Of a stretch of DNA of 64,000 bases, positions 48,119 to 61,371 are shown in pieces. The DNA is taken from positions 1 to 64,000 of the forward strand of contig JABYQS010000079.1 of assembly GCA_022592435.1 (NCBI GenBank). The letters are read 5' to 3'. The DNA comes from Cerioporus squamosus (lineage: Eukaryota > Basidiomycota > Agaricomycetes > Polyporales > Polyporaceae). The position numbers were made by a program, and so were the translations under genes. Numbering within the stretch: position 1 is the stretch's first letter; each line of letters opens with the position of its first letter. The notes beneath the pieces were generated by a model. It saw only the letters and a list, made by a program, of their open reading frames with translations. It was not told the DNA's origin and ran no database searches.

Positions 48119-50675
48119 GGGGATTGTCGATGAGCACGTTGCAGACAATTCTCTGCTCGCTCCGAGCCTTTCTCTTTGTGTCTGCGTCTGGTACGCCCCT
48201 GTATGCAATACGCGTACTCAGAATGGACCACTTGATACAGCGTCGAGGGCGTGTCTACGCCGTATAACAGTCAACCCGATGATGGGAGGAACATACGAGC
48301 GTACCTCCAATCAAGCCCGCACGATCGCAGGTGGAGCGACTACGACTTCTTCACAAAGATCTGAGTCGGCAGCGGGGGCTCCAGATGAAGAGAGTTCTAT
48401 CGATGGAAAGCACGAGAAAGTCACATACCATCACGAATCGCTTCGAGGACCTCACGGGTCCAGTCATTAACGAATACTTGCACGCACCACCGCCGTTCCC
48501 AGCCGTTCCCTGTCCACCACATCCTGCACCTGTTCGCGCTTCGCAGACCAGACGTAGTCAAGCGTCTACGCGAGCTCGTTCATGACGAGCTCGACGAGGA
48601 GCGAAACAATGTTGCTGAGGCCCAGACAGTTGTAGAGCGACAGCTCTACCCAGAGGGACGTCCGCAGGAACCCGCACAGGGCGGAGAAGGTATCTGTACT
48701 TGTGTGTGGATGGACTGGCAGTCATCGGGGGATGGTTGCTGGACATGGAGGGCAGGGCGCAACGCACGACAGACTATATGCTCTGTGGATATTGCCGCAG
48801 TGCTGTCGAGGATATCGGTCAATCCGGGGAACATGCCCCGGCACGAACGACATCCTTCGACTCGAAGACTGTCTCATAGTTCCTACATCGTTACCCGGAG
48901 GAACGTCTCATTGATAGACAAGAGGACTTGAAGGGCATCGAGGGAGTGCTGCGAGAAGCGGGGCAGCATGCGCGCTGCTCACGTTCCCCACAGCGTCGTC
49001 TGACCATGGCAAGTCGGCCAGGAATGAGCGTAGAGTGTCCAGGTGCAAAGCCAGGTCAGCAGGACAGGTCAGTCGACAAAAGATCGTACTTACCTCTGCG
49101 GAACACATGTATGGACGAGTCGCCTTGAATGTCACTTGTGCAGAACCACTCGGCAATCCTGGAACTGTCGTCCCAGACAACGACGTTATCGCGTATGGCT
49201 TCGGCGTGCCCAGCTAAATAGACTTCCACCTATACGGACAGGCTGACGATGAATAAGCGGACGATCTCCTGTAAACGAGTTGGTGCCATGTCGATGCATA
49301 CTCACCTGCTATCCGAACCGTATAGGTGCGTTCGTACATCCCCTCAGGAGACCATCAAGTGTGTCTTGACGTCCAGTCCGGCCTTCGGTACTACTTGGCG
49401 CTGACGCTAGCTCGGAGCCGCACACGTTGAGAGTCGGGCGCGGGGTCGACGGGGGCGAGGGGTCTCCCGGCGTCGGGCACAACTGCTCGTCGGGGGCGTT
49501 CGAGTTGTCGGTGCGATCGCTGACGCTTCGCGAGACAAGGATCCCGTATTCGCGCAGGCGACTTACTTCATCCGCATCTTCGATGCGGCGAGGCGCGCGT
49601 ACACGGCGGCGTGAGCGGACTTGGAGCTAAGGACGAATATGCGAGTGATTGATGGAAGGCTTTGCGCTGGAGAGTAAGACGTGTATGTACCTGCATGCGC
49701 ACAAATGTCTAGGTTGTGCGAATGAAACGACATCGTCGCGGAGGTGGGATTGTGCGTGCTCACTGCTAGCGAGTCTTACGCTGTTCTTCGTAGAGATCGG
49801 ACATGTAGCCGGACTTGGCTCGAGTTCTAATTATACTGGACGGTCCTCCATTGTCGAACATGTCGCGACTCGCGAAAGCCGGACGTCCTTATACGCCGGG
49901 TGCGTCCTGGCAGCCTTGAGTACCGCAGGAGCTGAGCGCTGAGCAATCTCGCGGACACGTCCTCCGGTCAGCTCCAAGAGGGGTGATCATGGAGCTCCTG
50001 TTCAGGGACATTCCACCAGGTGGGCGAGGGATGTAAGTAAGAACAACTGTACAGTCTCGACTCAAGAGCAAGAGGAGGTAATCACTTACTGCTCGTTGCG
50101 CTTTCCCGTCCCAGAGCTTCCGTCCCCTGCCCGCTCCCCCCCCGCCCCAGTCCTGCGTGGTGCTTGTGGATGTTGGTGTTGGCTGTTCCGTCGTGAGGCA
50201 ATCCACAGAACGCTAGAGGGCAAAGGACAACTGGTCGTATGTACACTGTGATCTCGTATCTTCTGTCAGGTAGTCGGGCGACGATTCAGAAGGCTGTTGT
50301 GACTAGTAGCGGATGCGTCGAATTCATGGTCTTCTGAGTACGCTCGATGCAACGACTCAACGAGCAAGGAGGACAAGAAGAGGGAGTGGTATGAGGTGGC
50401 CGGGGCACTCAGTACTCAGCGCTGACCGCTCAGGAGAGGGAGGAGGAGGAGAGGTAACTTTCGGACAACGTCGAGCGACATGGGGAAACTTGAAGCAAGT
50501 CACGCGGCTGACCAATCCGGCCCGCAAGTTCTGCAGGCATTCAACTTGCATTGAAGCAAAGTTCTCTGTACATCTATGTAGGCTAGTATACAACGGTATC
50601 AAACAATCTGACGATGCAATCTAACGGTATGTTACAGTATGCGGAGAGTAGGGAATGGAGGGGTCGAGACAGCAC
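48119..50675. other. Region with possible gene remnants, unassigned
   Basis: Several stretches look coding but I cannot name or join them. Minus strand about 49,680-49,560 reads RIFVLSSKSAHAAVYARLAA, then continues in another frame after a GTAAGT donor. Minus strand about 49,210-49,090 reads EAIRDNVVVWDDSSRIAEWF and ends at a GTAAGT donor. Plus strand about 48,540-48,660 reads RLRELVHDELDEERNNVAEA. Stops and frame changes separate them. They may be remains of one or more genes disrupted by transposition. The rest shows nothing recognisable. Confidence 0.3.
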
Positions 50676-51608
50676 CTAAGCAATATGTTGCGGCAACTCT
50701 AGATCGTCCCCGTCAAAAGACTCCAACGCACCCCTACGGGTGGGGACGGTGAAACGGATGGGTTTGTGTCCCGGACGTGTCAGCAGGCACGTCATGCCAT
50801 CTGTGAGCACAAACTTCTCCTCCCCAGGTGTGATGTCCCGTTGCGCATACCCGAAGGCGCTCTCCAACGAGCGCAGACGGACGGGCCCATAGACGTTCGG
50901 GCTGGTATGACTGCCTATCGCCCACAACTCGAATTCAAAGGGTGAGTTGACAGGCCGATGTGTGCTGGTCTCAACGAAGTCCAGACAATACTGCCTGAAG
51001 GAAGGCGAGCCGGGGAAGAGACGAATGGAGTATTGGCTGCGAGGGATCTGCCGGATGAAGACACCTGCGTCGCCCGGCGTGGGCTTGGACTGCAGATGCG
51101 TCAGTATGGCGCGAGGTACATCCCGCTGTTCACTCACTCCAGTCGCGATCCCCGGGGCGCTCAGCATATCCCGCGCGGACTCGATGGCTAGTCGCGTGTC
51201 GCCAATCATCGCCAACTCATCATCCAACCAGCTGCGGATCTTGCTTTCAGGACCTTGGTAACGACCATCCCCAAGCGCGAAGACGTCGAAGTCATGTCGT
51301 GGAACGAAATTAGGGTATCGGGCAAGGATATTATCCATGTAGACGTCGCGCATCGTGCGATTGGGTGGACGGACTGAGGACGCCTTTCGTCGTGAGACCG
51401 CCGGTCGAGTAGGGGTGGTTACGAATGTAGAAGTTGAGGACGACGTGCTTCCTCGTGCAGCGCGGGAGGGGGCCTTATGATACGGGTGGTGACGACTCGT
51501 GTTAGTAGTCGCCTGTAGTATGGGATGGTCAGCCTCAACGAGATTGAATGGAGAAGTTCGACGTACCTTGGATGCAGAAGCGAGCTTGCAGGAGATCCTG
51601 GAGGCCAT
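50676..51608 (-). CDS. Companion ORF of the Tnp2 element, function unknown
   Basis: Starts at ATG 51608. A 54-base intron (GTACGT donor, CTACAG acceptor) lies about 40 bases into the gene; its length is a multiple of three, so the unspliced frame stays open. The spliced product is about 292 residues. An Arg/Ser/Thr-rich N-terminal third is followed by a globular region beginning near MRDVYMDNILARYP. I recognise no catalytic motif. The gene follows the transposase on the same strand after about 340 bases and is probably part of the same element. Accessory proteins beside Tnp2-type transposases often bind the element ends or regulate transposition, but nothing here proves that role. Confidence 0.5.
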   Translation of the reverse strand: MASRISCKLASASKVRRTSPFNLVEADHPILQATTNTSRHHPYHKAPSRAARGSTSSSTSTFVTTPTRPAVSRRKASSVRPPNRTMRDVYMDNILARYPNFVPRHDFDVFALGDGRYQGPESKIRSWLDDELAMIGDTRLAIESARDMLSAPGIATGVSEQRDVPRAILTHLQSKPTPGDAGVFIRQIPRSQYSIRLFPGSPSFRQYCLDFVETSTHRPVNSPFEFELWAIGSHTSPNVYGPVRLRSLESAFGYAQRDITPGEEKFVLTDGMTCLLTRPGHKPIRFTVPTRRGALESFDGDDLELPQHIA

Positions 51609-51951
51609 GATGTATCGAGGGATGGAAGCGTATAGAGGAGTGCGTCGTTGCAGGTGGGAGCAGGTCGCAAGGTTCGAGTGAGGGCGCCTATTCTTCGGCA
51701 CCGGCTTATGAAGCCCGTCGGGCGCTTGGATACGATGGCGGCTTATCAATTAGTAGTAGTACTTACTTCAAGCTGACGGCCATAACCTCAACCTGAGACC
51801 TAAGCTTAAGACTGAACTATGATACGATCCAACTACGATACAATCCGATCTGGCTATGCAAACTGGATTGAGCGAGTTACGTTGAAATTGAGCCCGAGAC
51901 ACACGTGCCTTGTGGCTCAGTGCAAGCAGAATGCACTCACCAGGCCGCTCC

Positions 51952-54900
51952 TCATATAACTTCCATGGTGTCTTCATCCTCCTCTGTCTCGCGCACAGGT
52001 GCGTCTGGAGACGCAGGGGGTGTGGTGTGGAGCAGCTGTATGTGTGATCGCCTCTGAATCATGAAGGTCAAGAATGAGTCGATTCTACATACCTTCCTGA
52101 GTTTCATAACGTGCGCGCAAGGCTTGGCGAACCGGATAGCCTCTTCAACTGTACGACCGTCATCTCCCAGAGTCCTCTTGGTGAATGTGGCTCCTTTCAT
52201 GTACGTCTTTGCGAAGTGGCATGCGAGATCTTCAGGGCGAGCAATGAGGAGCGTCTTGTCGTATTCGTTGTAGTAGAGCGCTCCGCCGATTGAGAATGCG
52301 CGGTAAGGATCCTTGGATTGATCCTTGGGACTAAGTGAGATTAGCTTCCGTATCACGAGATATACTTCCTGAACCATCTCCGCGCCGGCGGACCTCCTAT
52401 GCGTGAAGATCTGCTCAATCCTGCCCGGTTCTTCACCCTCGAATGATGGATGTCGGAAGATCACGTTGCTATCGCCCTGGGATCTCGTTCGACACTTGTA
52501 GTCGATTCCGGCGACAGAGATCGCGGCGCTCGGGATCGCAGACCTAGGGAGAACCCTCGTGCTTCGACGAGGAGGGTCACGTCCGGAGCCATCGCCCTTG
52601 TACGCGAACCCCTCCAGTCGAAGCCGCTCCCGTAAGGCCGCGTAGACGTGATCGTCAAGAAGGATGCCGGATTGCGTCTTCTTGGCAGGAACGACATGTA
52701 CGGTATTCGGCGGAGCGCCTCGCATGATCTCGTCAAGGCGCATTCCGCGTTTATCCTCTTGAGACATCCTATCGTAGGCTGCGACAAACGCGGGCATCGC
52801 GTTCCTGACGGCTTCGGTTTGGAGTATAGGCCGCAGGTTGGCCATACGAGACATTTGCATCATGAAAGTCATCTCAAGTTCTCCTGCGATGAAGTTCTTA
52901 GAATATCACAGGATGATGCGAGCAAGGACGAACCAAAATTCGCGTTGATATTCAACTGTTGCAACATATAGTTGAGACGCTCAAACGCGAATGCTCTCCA
53001 TGAATGCACAGGGCCGAACAATGCGATGAATACAGTGAGATGGAGGGCGAGATGATGATTCGGAACGATCTTCGCCCCCTTGTAGAGCTCCTTGACGCCC
53101 TCGAGATATTTCCGGAGTAGTATGTCGGCGAGGGCCAGGCTATCCTTACCCGCCTCTAAGTATCCTAGGGTGGCGACGGCCTCGGCCAGATGGAGGAAGT
53201 TCACCAACATGTCATAACGTCTGCCGCTCTCGAGGCCCCAAGTACGAATCAACGTCACCGGGAGGTTGAGCAGCGCCACTGTTCTCCACTGATCGGCACT
53301 GAGCTTCCCGTGCTCTGAGGTGCCAAACGCCAGGGGTGCGGGATTCACCCAACTCGGCGTTTCCATATGGGAACGATCCCTGACGTACTCGGCAAGAGTT
53401 TGAACACCGAGCGCGGCGGTCGGCGGAAGGATCTTGTACCGGTCTCCATCAGTCTGACAGCAGACAAACCTGACTAGCAAGTTCGACGTACCGGTCCATC
53501 TTGTACAGGGACTGCAGCAGCAGTTGCGCCTTTGTGAGGCTCCGTACTCTCCTGTCATGAATGAGACTCGAGCTACAGCACTAGTAGCCGGATGAGGCGC
53601 ACCATATCGCGTTCCGCAACTGCATCAGCATCCTGAGGCACACGCTCAACCTGAGTTGGCTGGATCGAAAAGGTGAAGGGATAGGCTCCAGGAACACCGG
53701 CACCCTCGTCGGGGACCGTGTCTCCTGTGTCACCAGCCTGAGTAAGAGCCTGGACAGAGTCCACCTCAGGCTCTGTCGGCTCCGGCTCGAGGCTCTTGCC
53801 ATCCTTCATGCGTTGCAGTCGCTGTACATCATATGTCAGCGTACTTTTGCATAAATGAAGTACTGGCTGCTTACCCATGCCCATAGACGGGCAGCCAGAT
53901 CCTTTCTTTGCCCGTCGGTGGCGAGGTCGCGGTGGCGGCACATCTGCCGCAACACTTCCAAACCTTTCCTGGCCAGACCATCGGGGCTTCTCACTCTTTC
54001 CAGGGTGGACGCGCCGGTGCCGGTTATCTTCGTCTTCTTCGACGGTCCGGGTACAGCAGTAGGCTCGGCATGTGATTCGCGGACCTGCGCCGACGTAGAA
54101 GCCAGCCGCGAGGTCTCCGGTTGTGGGAGGTTCTCCCTGTCGCGCTGAGGAGTCACGGTGGTAAGCTTAGTACTGCCATCCACCAAACTCAAGACGTGAT
54201 AGCATACCCAAGCTTTCAGATGTCGCATGAGCATGCGTATCGTCCCTGCGCGCCGTAGATTACGATCCAAACACAGGTGGTAGAGGGCGGGCTTCCCCAT
54301 AGACTTCAAAGCGCTGTCTGAGCCATGGAGCAAGACACTCAGCGCTTGATCCATTACCGGCTTGGAAGGACGTAGGGGAACCTTGTTGGAGTTACGGCCA
54401 GATGCATCACCGTCGTCAAGTTGAACGGAGATACCCCAGAAATCTCGGATATGGCGTTGCAAGAGGCCCAGATAGAGGTTGTGCATGGAATCGACAACAA
54501 CGTAAAGAAGGGGGTTCCAGTATTCAAGTCTGAGGAGCTCTGTCCATCGGATGCCGTTGCTATCGAATAGATCCTCGCGCTCCTTCGTCGATCGAGCATC
54601 TCGCCATGCCATCGCGGCGGCACGATGCGCCCGGAGATCGCGAGGAGGTGCCGGACCGAAGTCTTCTATGTCGTGCCGAGCGCGGGTGCAGCAGGTACAG
54701 AGCATATAGGTGTGTTCAACGGGACCCAACCCCGCAACTTGCCTCGCCCCAACAAGGTCGCATACAAGCGGGACCATAGCGAGGCGCGCGTGACGGCCTA
54801 GAGGGCGAAGAGAAGTTCTGGTGTAACCGACACCATCGCGCCAAAACAATGAAAGCTCGTCAACGAGAAGAGAGAGGAAATGGTTGATCTGCGTGGTGGA

Positions 54901-56405
54901 CGGCTTCGTAGGTCCAGGGATGACACCCACGAGATACATATTCTCGGGGCGATAGCGAAGGTGAGGAGGAAGGTTGAGACACACCATGGACATCCCGGTG
55001 CTCGACACTGATTTCTTGGCTTCCTTCATCTGATACGGGTTGAATCCGTCAACGGAAAGGCTGAATACGAGCCGAAGCTCGCCCTCCGGAGCAAGCAGGA
55101 AAGGGTGATCCTCCCAGGGCGCCTTGAACTTCTGCAAGGCCAGTCCGTCGAATATGTCCCGCATCGGGTCGTTTGGGTCACCGGTGCGAGGTTTTTGCAA
55201 CCACGCCTCAATGTCCTTCCTAGAGAGCATCCGGCCGAGCCAATGTCGCATCGACTGGTGCAGGTACTTGCGGACCGGGAAGTCCATCGACTTGCCTCTG
55301 ATAGTACGCTTACGCCAAAGCTTCGCGTTGCACGCTCGACTACTCGGTGTGGACTTGTAGGTACAGAGACGAGGAGCGGTCTCCGAGCAGGGGTAGAGGG
55401 CGAAGCAAGAGGGACAACAGATGTGTTCGCGTACTGACGGGTCGAGATCGAATGCAGTGAGGACGGTCCGCGGATCACGCGCGAGAAAACGCAGCAGGCG
55501 GTTGTCCTCCGTCGTGAGGTTGTCTGTTCCACGCGCATATATGAGCGTAAGTCGGAATGTGTCGCGCATACCCGCAAGGAGAACGTGAGTAGCTCGTCTC
55601 GGAAGACGATATAAGACATTCATGGTGGCTGCCAGCAAAGTCTGTGCGTAGAGAGGCGCCAGCGCCCTGGTCCAGGTTGACGATTGAAAGGCGAAGAATC
55701 GGGCTGTGAACACGTCAATGGAAAGAAACACAACAGAAGTGATGAGAACGCACTTGTGTCAATATCGCGGAAACCCTCACTGTCCACGGCAACAGAAGGT
55801 CTCTGTTGCTGCACCTCCCACTCTATCTCCTTCATGTCTTCCAGGCGATCTATCTCCTCGCGAACCTGCGAGGAGAGATTCTCCCAGGAAACCCTCACGT
55901 CTTCGGTAACTCCTTGGGGTAGGGTAGGGAAGGACTCGTAGGTGACGATTAGCCAGGTGTGGTATGCCAGGAACTGACGATTCGACGGGTCATCAGGGTG
56001 GAGAGCGCAGCGACCAAAGTTGTAACCCAACTCTGAACCTAGAACGTATCTTTCGTACGGCCCCGCGGTGGACGGGTTTGTAACGAATCGCAGGCTACGT
56101 CCGGATAACGTGAATGTGAGGCTATTGTGGAGGAGGGCGGCACGGAGATGGGATAGATCGGCGATGAAGGATCGAACGTCCGACTCGTTCGATAGTTGAT
56201 GCTTAGAGTTGACCACCGAGACCGCAGACGATGTAACCTCTTCGCACCTCTCTTCCTCCGCCTGGGGAGTGGCGCCGATATGGAGGTCCCCGAGATCGTC
56301 CTCGATTTCTCGTATCTGTGAGTCGATGTCGAGAGCCAGGAGGTCAGCCCGTACTCGATCCTCTGCTCGTCGTCGCTGCACTGTTGATCTGGAAACGAGC
56401 GACAT
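51952..56405 (-). CDS. Tnp2-type transposase of a CACTA/EnSpm-like DNA transposon
   Basis: Encodes the transposase of a class II element common in mushroom genomes. Coding runs from ATG 56405 through the exon ending in DID, a 50-base intron to about 55,691, a long exon to about 53,880, and further short exons to the stop at 51952. Diagnostic segments: CCPSCFALYPC (zinc-knuckle-like region), FSLSVDGFNPYQ, PENMYLVGVIPGP (core region of the Tnp2 family), ADQWRTVALLNLPVTLI, and GPVHSWRAFAFERLNYMLQ. The exon ending NINANFG joins to ELEMTFM across a clean 51-base intron near 52,880-52,940. Near 53,460 the frame passes from the YKMDRYVELAS reading to the TDGDRYKIL reading without an obvious consensus intron, so this copy may carry a frameshift. 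Clear terminal inverted repeats were not found in the flanks. Confidence 0.8.
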
Positions 56406-59400
56406 GTCCGGGTATGGGGAGCGAAAGTGGGCAGCTTGATGGGTGATGTAGGACTCTCTTTGTTGCTCAGGCTGAGTTTCGGAGTACAGTCGTGCTAATT
56501 TAGAAGAAATTAAGTTATTTGTGCCAGAATCTCGGGTACGCGTAGCTCGCGATAGGCACCGGTCACTCGGGCGTCATGACTGTAGGAGAAGTTACTCCGA
56601 GCTCCCGGCCTGATCACAGGCTCAACACGGGCTGTCACCGTGCCTGACTTACTGCAGTGACTGGACGTACATATGCCGTGCTCTCGAAGAACCTTGATAA
56701 AGTGCGAGTAGCTGGAAGAGGACTCAACCACATCATGATTGACTTGCTGCACTTTCTGCGAGCGTCGCTAGAGGTAGCAGCCGGTGGGAAGGATAAGTTT
56801 GTCAAGGATCAAAGTGCACCGGCGAGACAGACAGTAAGACGCACCTCATGCGCTCGGTATCGTGTACGGTGTACCACCGTCGTCGGGAGAAATGACGTGA
56901 TGGACCACGCGGCGCAAGTATCTCTGGGGACTGCTGATTGGATCGTTCTTTGTTCCTGAGTGGCCCTCATCATCATGGATGCCAGAGGTTTGTCGGCCGA
57001 TGTTGTGATACAGCGGTGCGATTGCTGGTCCGACGTGTGTATGCGACCATCACTATCACCACCCTTCTACTGATGAGTTCTCCCCGGTCGATGGAGCTCA
57101 TTGTGATAGTGACGCACTAGGTCGCATTCCGCTAAGACGAGGGCATAAAACTTGGCGTGTTCGCCCTCGTCATCGAATCAGAACGGCCACAACATGTATG
57201 ATCTGCATGATGCATCCATGTCGTCAATAAACCGGTCATTATGCGTTGTAATGATACAGATAGCGCGACACTGAAGTAGTCCTCAATATAGCTTACACGT
57301 CGCAAATCGGGAAGACTCGTACTTACAAGGACTGTCGCAGCGATGACTCACTGCATACATCCGAGTGCTTTACAATGAGGGAATTCACCACATCCGCCCC
57401 ACGATCAACGCTGCTGCGCAAGACTCAGAACGCGGAGCCGAAAAATTTGTCAACATCACTTACTGCAATCCATTTGTATCTCGTCGGCGTAGCGTGTCTC
57501 CGCAATCGCGACTTCGACTCTCGTCGGTTCGTCGGTGGGCAATCTGACCTACTACGTCATCACGGTGGTGGTAATGATTGTTCCCTGAGATCTAACCAAT
57601 GCTCAGCACCCCCAACAAGATGATGACAGTCGGCGCCCGTACCGATCTGAAGAGGCCATGGTGACTATCGGATTGGGCATCATATGATATGTGCGAGGAA
57701 TGAGCGACCCCGGGAAGAGGGATCACGGATATGTGTATCGGTGGGCGAGTATTGGACGTTACTCACCTCTGGAGGTATCCGGCAGCAGACTGCGTCAGTC
57801 GGAGCTACAGCAGCTGAAGCCATAGCGGGTGAGTCTTCGTCTCTGTGCGCTGAGGGGAGCGTAAGCGGCCGGGAGGTACGCGGGTTGGTGAAGCTGAGGA
57901 ACTGGAACTATACGACCAAAGGTCGCCCGGCGGAGCTGGCAAGTGACCGTGCGGCGATGCCGGCACAAGCACCGGCACAAGCATCGTAAACCAAGGCGGG
58001 AAGTGGACGGCCTGACGAGACGCAGGGAGATAATTCAAGGGCGTGGGAGGAAGGGGAGGGGTGTTCAGACCAGGCGGCGAGACAAAAGGAGAGCCGAGTG
58101 CAGCCCGCGGAGCACGACACCCCGACGAATGTGAGGAGGGAATCTTCATCCAGGCAGAGCGAACAGCGAGACCATGGAGAAGTCATGCGCGGAGTGTAGC
58201 CCACGTCATTGCGCAAGCCAGAGCTCCGAGAGGATATCTGCGTGGCAGCCAGAGCCTCCGACGCAGAGCTTGCTTGACCACTCGCCGATGTAGATGGCAC
58301 TGGGAAGTGTATCAGCGCCAACACGTAGCTACTGAATGACGAGCACACTCGCACCAATGACGGCCGACTCAGGCATCTCCCGGGTATCCTCCGAATCCAT
58401 CATCGCAGCTTATGACCATCCTACAGCCTTTCTGGGAGGAGAAACAAGGAAATTTGCGGAGGAAGTGAGCTGCCTGGATAGCCGTATTAGAAAGTTCGTC
58501 GGGGAAGATGATGAGCGAGAGGTGGGCGGACCAGCATTGAAAGCGACCAGCGAGAGGGGGATGTCGGCCTGCGCTGTGCAGCACAAGATGTCTTTGTGAA
58601 TGTTCGCGGGTTTGCACATGGTCGCTCTTGAGGATAGGGAGACTCATTACCATCGCCTGTTGGAGAGACTCAGAGAGAACAGAGAACTGAGTTAACGGGG
58701 AGGAAAGGATACTAAGCGCCTATCGACACCGCGTGCGATTCGTCCCGATCGGACCATAGCTTGAACTCCGTTCTCAGAGTCAACGTCAACTTGCACCGGG
58801 CCATCTCCGCGGCCATGCTAATGCAAGCAGCGTAAGTTCTGACTTACTACGTGCACAATGATAACAACTGCCAGCGACTCGCCGGAGGTGTAGAGGAGAG
58901 CACAGCGGCACTATGTAGTACTATGTAGATCACGGATCGCGCGAAACTGAGCCTCGGGTACTCAAGTACTCAAGTACTCAGGCCTCAGGCCTCAGGCGCA
59001 GCATCTGCCCCCAGCAGCGCCGCGACGACGCATCGCAAAGCATCAAATGCGATAACTCGCAATTTGGAAGAGTTTCGCCACGACTCAAGTCTGATTTGAG
59101 GAAACTGGACCCTACTCAGTGTCCGCCACGAGCAGGCCAATGCAGTCTCACCAAAACCCTCCGCCTCCTCGCTGAAGATAGACGAGGATCGCTAACACTG
59201 TGCTCGCCGTCTGGTAATCGGCCGCAGGCCTTGCTGACTGAGTAAACTGGAGGCCTAGGAAGCGAGTATCGTGTGTTCTGGTCAATCCAATATGTTCCTC
59301 TTGGCCGCGCACCTCGATGCTCAAGGGCGATAACTGCGGCCATCTGTGGTCAGCATTACGGACGGGCTGATTGGCTGATTGCTCCATCGACCGCTTCGGG

Positions 59401-60483
59401 TTCATTTTGCTGTGGTGCTTGCTCTCGCTTCCGTTGTGCTGTGTTGAGTTTCCGGGCCAGAATCAGGGAATCACGAACGTGTCATTGTCATGGTCGGTGC
59501 TACATTGGTGAGGGCACGCGTACGTAGTATCATAGCGGAGAGCCCGCCACGCACTCGGGCAAGGCAGCTACGCTAACGTGATAACCGACATCGTCGGTGA
59601 CCTTGTGTCAGTGGCATTGAGGGAACGTCTCTCCCCTCGGCCGTCCTAGGCAGGACGGCTGCCGCGAGCTCGCTAGTCAGACGTCGGCGAGAAGACAACG
59701 CTGTAGATGTCTGGCGACTCCCGCGATGCGGACTCATCACTCACCAGGATCTTGGATTGCGGTGTTGTGCTGTCCAAGCGGGCAGCGTTCGCACTGGACC
59801 GGCTTCTGCCTGCCCGCCTTCAACCACGGACCTAGGTATCCATACCCATTCTCTCGCAACAGAGGATGTCTTGCATGCCAACGGGACGGTTGCGCGAAGT
59901 ACTCGGACGCTGTTCTCGGGTCTGGTCCAGGCCGGCCAACACGACAATGGGTGAGAGAAGCTCGACGGGACATCGGCAGGAGATATGAGCTGCCGAACGC
60001 AGCCTCCTGGACCCATGCACGCCGTATCGGCGGCTTCCTGGCAGCACGGGGCTTGAAGCGCGGCACGACAGTCGTCGAATCGCAAGGCGGACGAGTCCGC
60101 CCCCCCGAAACATCACTCCTCAGTAATCGGTAAGGCGGTTGTAACGGACCCCATGCGGTCAGTCTAGTCTTTGGATTACGTCGATCGCAGCTGAGCGGTG
60201 GTCCGGGGCGCGCTAGCGGGAGGATGGCGGGGTCGAGTTGGGTGGGCACCACAAGATGGCGATCTTGCATAGCGGTGCGGGACACTACGAACTGGTCCAA
60301 GTCCATTCGACACGGAATGACGGCGTGCAGACTCTGAGCGCACGGAAAGGAGAGCATCGGGAGGTATGGCGCACATGGTGGTGGGTCGAGGGCGCTGCAG
60401 CATGTGGGCGAGAGGAGCCTGAGCGATGGGATTGGCTACCTTCAGCGGATTAAGCTCCGATGGCGAGCGATGTCATGGTGATG
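56406..60483. other. About 4 kb with no supportable gene
   Basis: The left part should include the element's 5' end. No frame shows recognisable motifs. A cluster of very short direct repeats occurs at about 58,910-58,998. Confidence 0.4.
58910..58998 (+). repeat. Cluster of short direct repeats
   Basis: Two copies of a TATGTAGTAC-like unit are followed by about three GTACTCAA-like units (58958-58980) and then three CTCAGGC units. Simple sequence in non-coding DNA. Confidence 0.7.
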
Positions 60484-61371
60484 TCAAAGCGGTGAGGTTA
60501 GCTGACGCCGCGTTAGTACGTATGATTCATCGAACGGGATCGACTTGACGCACCTGCGCGGTGCGCAGGCGCAACGCGAGTGATTCATGTCTACAGACGA
60601 AGCGCATACATGCACGCACGCGGGACGCTCGCTCTCAGGTGACTCTGACCCCGAGCGCGGGAAGAGCGAGTAACACCTCTGTGGGGGACAAGTCGTCCTC
60701 GAGGAGCGAAGGTTGAACCTAGCGCGCAGTAGATTGGGGGAAGGAAGACGAGAGCGGGGACAAATCAACACAGGGTCTGCAATCTTCCATAAATTAGACG
60801 GCAGGGAGTCCTGGTACCTCTTGACAAACTCAGCGACACTCGGATACATGGAAACTCACCGGAGGGAGCGAAACATCGCCTTAGACGGCAGTGTCTTCTC
60901 GACGTCGGCCGCACTCGCACAGGCGGTCTTATTCTGCAATGTAGAATACTTGCAAAGTATTCCCTTGACTGATGGGAGTTGGAGAAGCCAAGCGACGATC
61001 CCGTCCTCGCTGTATGCGCGAACCTGATTGAGGGCGAGTACGTCCGTCATGGGCGTGTCCTTGTACACCTGGTCTTTAAGACGTGCAATCTCCTTCCTCT
61101 CCGAGCCGGCCTTGTTGATCAACCTGCGATGTACATGTTGATATGCGGGCCCGAGGGTGAGACTGAAATCCCAGAGCATATGAACATCCGGCCATGTAGC
61201 GGCAGTGCAGCTTGGGCACCTCGCCCTGAATCCCGATGCATCGAGTCCAACAGACAGATGACATCGGACGCCGAGGATCTGGTAAAGGGGATACCGCTCG
61301 GCGAACGAGACGACGTTGTCAACCTGGTTGGGGGTGCGCCAGACCACACCACGGATACGCATCAGCTCTGC
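60484..61371 (-). CDS. Unassigned hypothetical protein (possible partial gene)
   Basis: An acceptor CAG ends just before 61371. The exon then runs on the minus strand for about 160 codons (starting AELMRIRGVVWRTPNQVDN) and ends with a GTGAGT donor near 60,882; a 42-base intron joins in frame to a second exon beginning YQDSLPSNLWKIADPVL. A CxxC pair occurs in RARCPSC. Composition is balanced, unlike the surrounding noise. I do not recognise the family. The N-terminus probably lies upstream of 61,400 but could not be joined. An overlapping plus-strand frame (60713-61027) competes, so the strand is not certain. Confidence 0.3.

Noticed and set aside
57100..57120. TAGTG/CACTA-like bases considered as a transposon end
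   Set aside because: No matching inverted copy was found in the left flank around 49.9-50.7 kb, and five-base matches are expected by chance.
60713..61027. Plus-strand open frame opposite the unassigned minus-strand ORF
   Set aside because: It lacks splice-supported extension, whereas the minus strand has an in-frame GT-AG join; kept only as a stated alternative.
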